Shown here: positions 63,848-64,000 of the stretch, in pieces | How positions within the stretch are numbered: the first letter of the stretch is position 1 | How the letters are laid out: every line of letters starts with the position of its first letter | Assembly (NCBI GenBank): GCA_037013495.1 | Contig: JAZDXN010000026.1 | Location: forward strand, 5,208,001 to 5,272,000 | DNA from: Hippophae tibetana | Lineage: Eukaryota; Streptophyta; Magnoliopsida; Rosales; Elaeagnaceae | Direction of reading: 5' to 3' | DNA: 64,000 nucleotides | Notes under the pieces: model-generated | What the model was told of the DNA's origin: nothing | What the model saw: the letters and a program-made list of their open reading frames with translations, nothing else | Database searches by the model: none | Position numbers and translations under genes: made by a program

Positions 63848-64000
63848 CCTAGGGTTGTTTCTTTATATTTTCAATCAGTCTCTATTCTTCACAAAAAATA
63901 AGAGAAGGGAAAAAAGAAAGAGGATGTCGTTCGCATTTTCAAAGACAACAAAACATTTTGTCAATATGAGTTACAACTTTCAACGGAGATAAATTTTGAC
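63848..64000. repeat. Partial monomer at right edge
   Basis: The last 153 bp begin a monomer of the type with GTTCGCATTTTCAAAGAC, as at 58384 and 60205. The array continues past the right end of the window. Confidence 0.93.

Larger units (their letters stand above)
1..64000. repeat. Uninterrupted ~363-bp satellite DNA array (175 full monomers)
   Basis: The whole window is one tandem repeat family, every unit in the same orientation. Using CCTAGG as the phase mark, starts run from 252 to 63848 with 175 intervals averaging 363.4 bp; most intervals are 362 or 365 bp. A hand count over one typical class 1 monomer gives about 31% G+C. I saw no transposon, no inversion, no gap and no stretch of other sequence. 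Satellite arrays of this kind form centromeric, pericentromeric, subtelomeric or knob heterochromatin in eukaryotes; which one applies here cannot be told without flanking sequence. I do not recognise the family. Unit length alone fits several plant and insect satellites and is not evidence of identity. Confidence 0.98.

Noticed and set aside
252..63853. Telomere repeats, because TAGGGTT occurs in each monomer
   Set aside because: Only one copy of the heptamer occurs per 363 bp, never in tandem. It is part of the CCTAGGGTTG box.
1..64000. CRISPR array
   Set aside because: The repeat fills the whole unit with no short repeats separated by unique spacers; monomers are ~363 bp and similar over their full length.
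1..64000. CENP-B box (17-bp motif of mammalian alpha satellite)
   Set aside because: I looked for the core TTCG....A..CGGG pattern on both strands. CGGG occurs in GACTCGGGTATCG, but without the TTCG part at the right spacing.
1..64000. Identity with known ~360-bp satellites (such as the beetle 360-bp, fly 359-bp or hemp 370-bp families)
   Set aside because: Agreement is in unit length and AT content only. I cannot match the sequence from memory and cannot run a search, so no family or species is named.
1..64000. Promoters, terminators, tRNA or rRNA genes
   Set aside because: TATA-like strings (TATATA) and T-runs occur in every monomer because of the AT-rich sequence. Nothing is unique to one place and no tRNA or rRNA sequence is visible.

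Overview
The window is one uninterrupted tandem satellite-DNA array from end to end. I find no protein-coding gene, RNA gene, transposon, CRISPR array or single-copy sequence. The repeat unit is about 363 bp (362 or 365 bp in most copies) and about 31% G+C, counted by hand on one monomer. If each monomer is started at its near-invariant CCTAGG, the first start is at 252 and the last at 63848. Between them I count 175 complete monomers with a mean spacing of 363.4 bp, all head-to-tail on the same strand, flanked by two partial monomers (1-251 and 63848-64000).

Such an array points to eukaryotic heterochromatin: centromeric, pericentromeric, subtelomeric or an interstitial knob. AT-rich satellites with units near 360 bp occur in both plants and insects. 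I do not recognise this family by sequence, so I name no taxon.

The array has three homogenisation domains. Domain A (1 to about 33,640) is built from very similar monomers in long higher-order repeats (HORs): a 2.18-kb six-monomer unit in tandem (2794-7157), then three copies of a long unit with 19, 17 and 24 monomers (7158-14060, 14061-20237, 20238-28960), then a mosaic of recycled segments (28961 to about 33,640). Domain B (about 33,640-55,470) starts with a trimer-based stretch, then has five copies of a basic ten-monomer HOR (A-B-C-D-X-Y-Z-E-F-G, 3630 bp) whose copies hold 10, 14, 6, 10 and 11 monomers. Domain C (55,471-64,000) starts with a divergent transition zone and then has a five-monomer HOR and a 730-bp dimer duplication.

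The main content is a readable recombination history. Copies gain or lose whole monomers, and several junctions fall inside chimeric monomers where the exchange can be narrowed to 45-190 bp. Two monomer classes, differing in their 3' third and by 3 bp in length, run through all domains. Conserved features in the monomer are the CCTAGG box inside a 13-nt imperfect dyad, a second small dyad kept in different form in both classes, and a 22-24-nt all-purine run. Short open frames of 60-136 codons recur with the repeat but are by-products: the unit length is not a multiple of three, most frames open on TTG, and they overlap in different frames.

No new protein-based system is visible. What is unusual is the size and legibility of the nested higher-order structure. 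All identity statements come from reading by eye, not from computed alignments.
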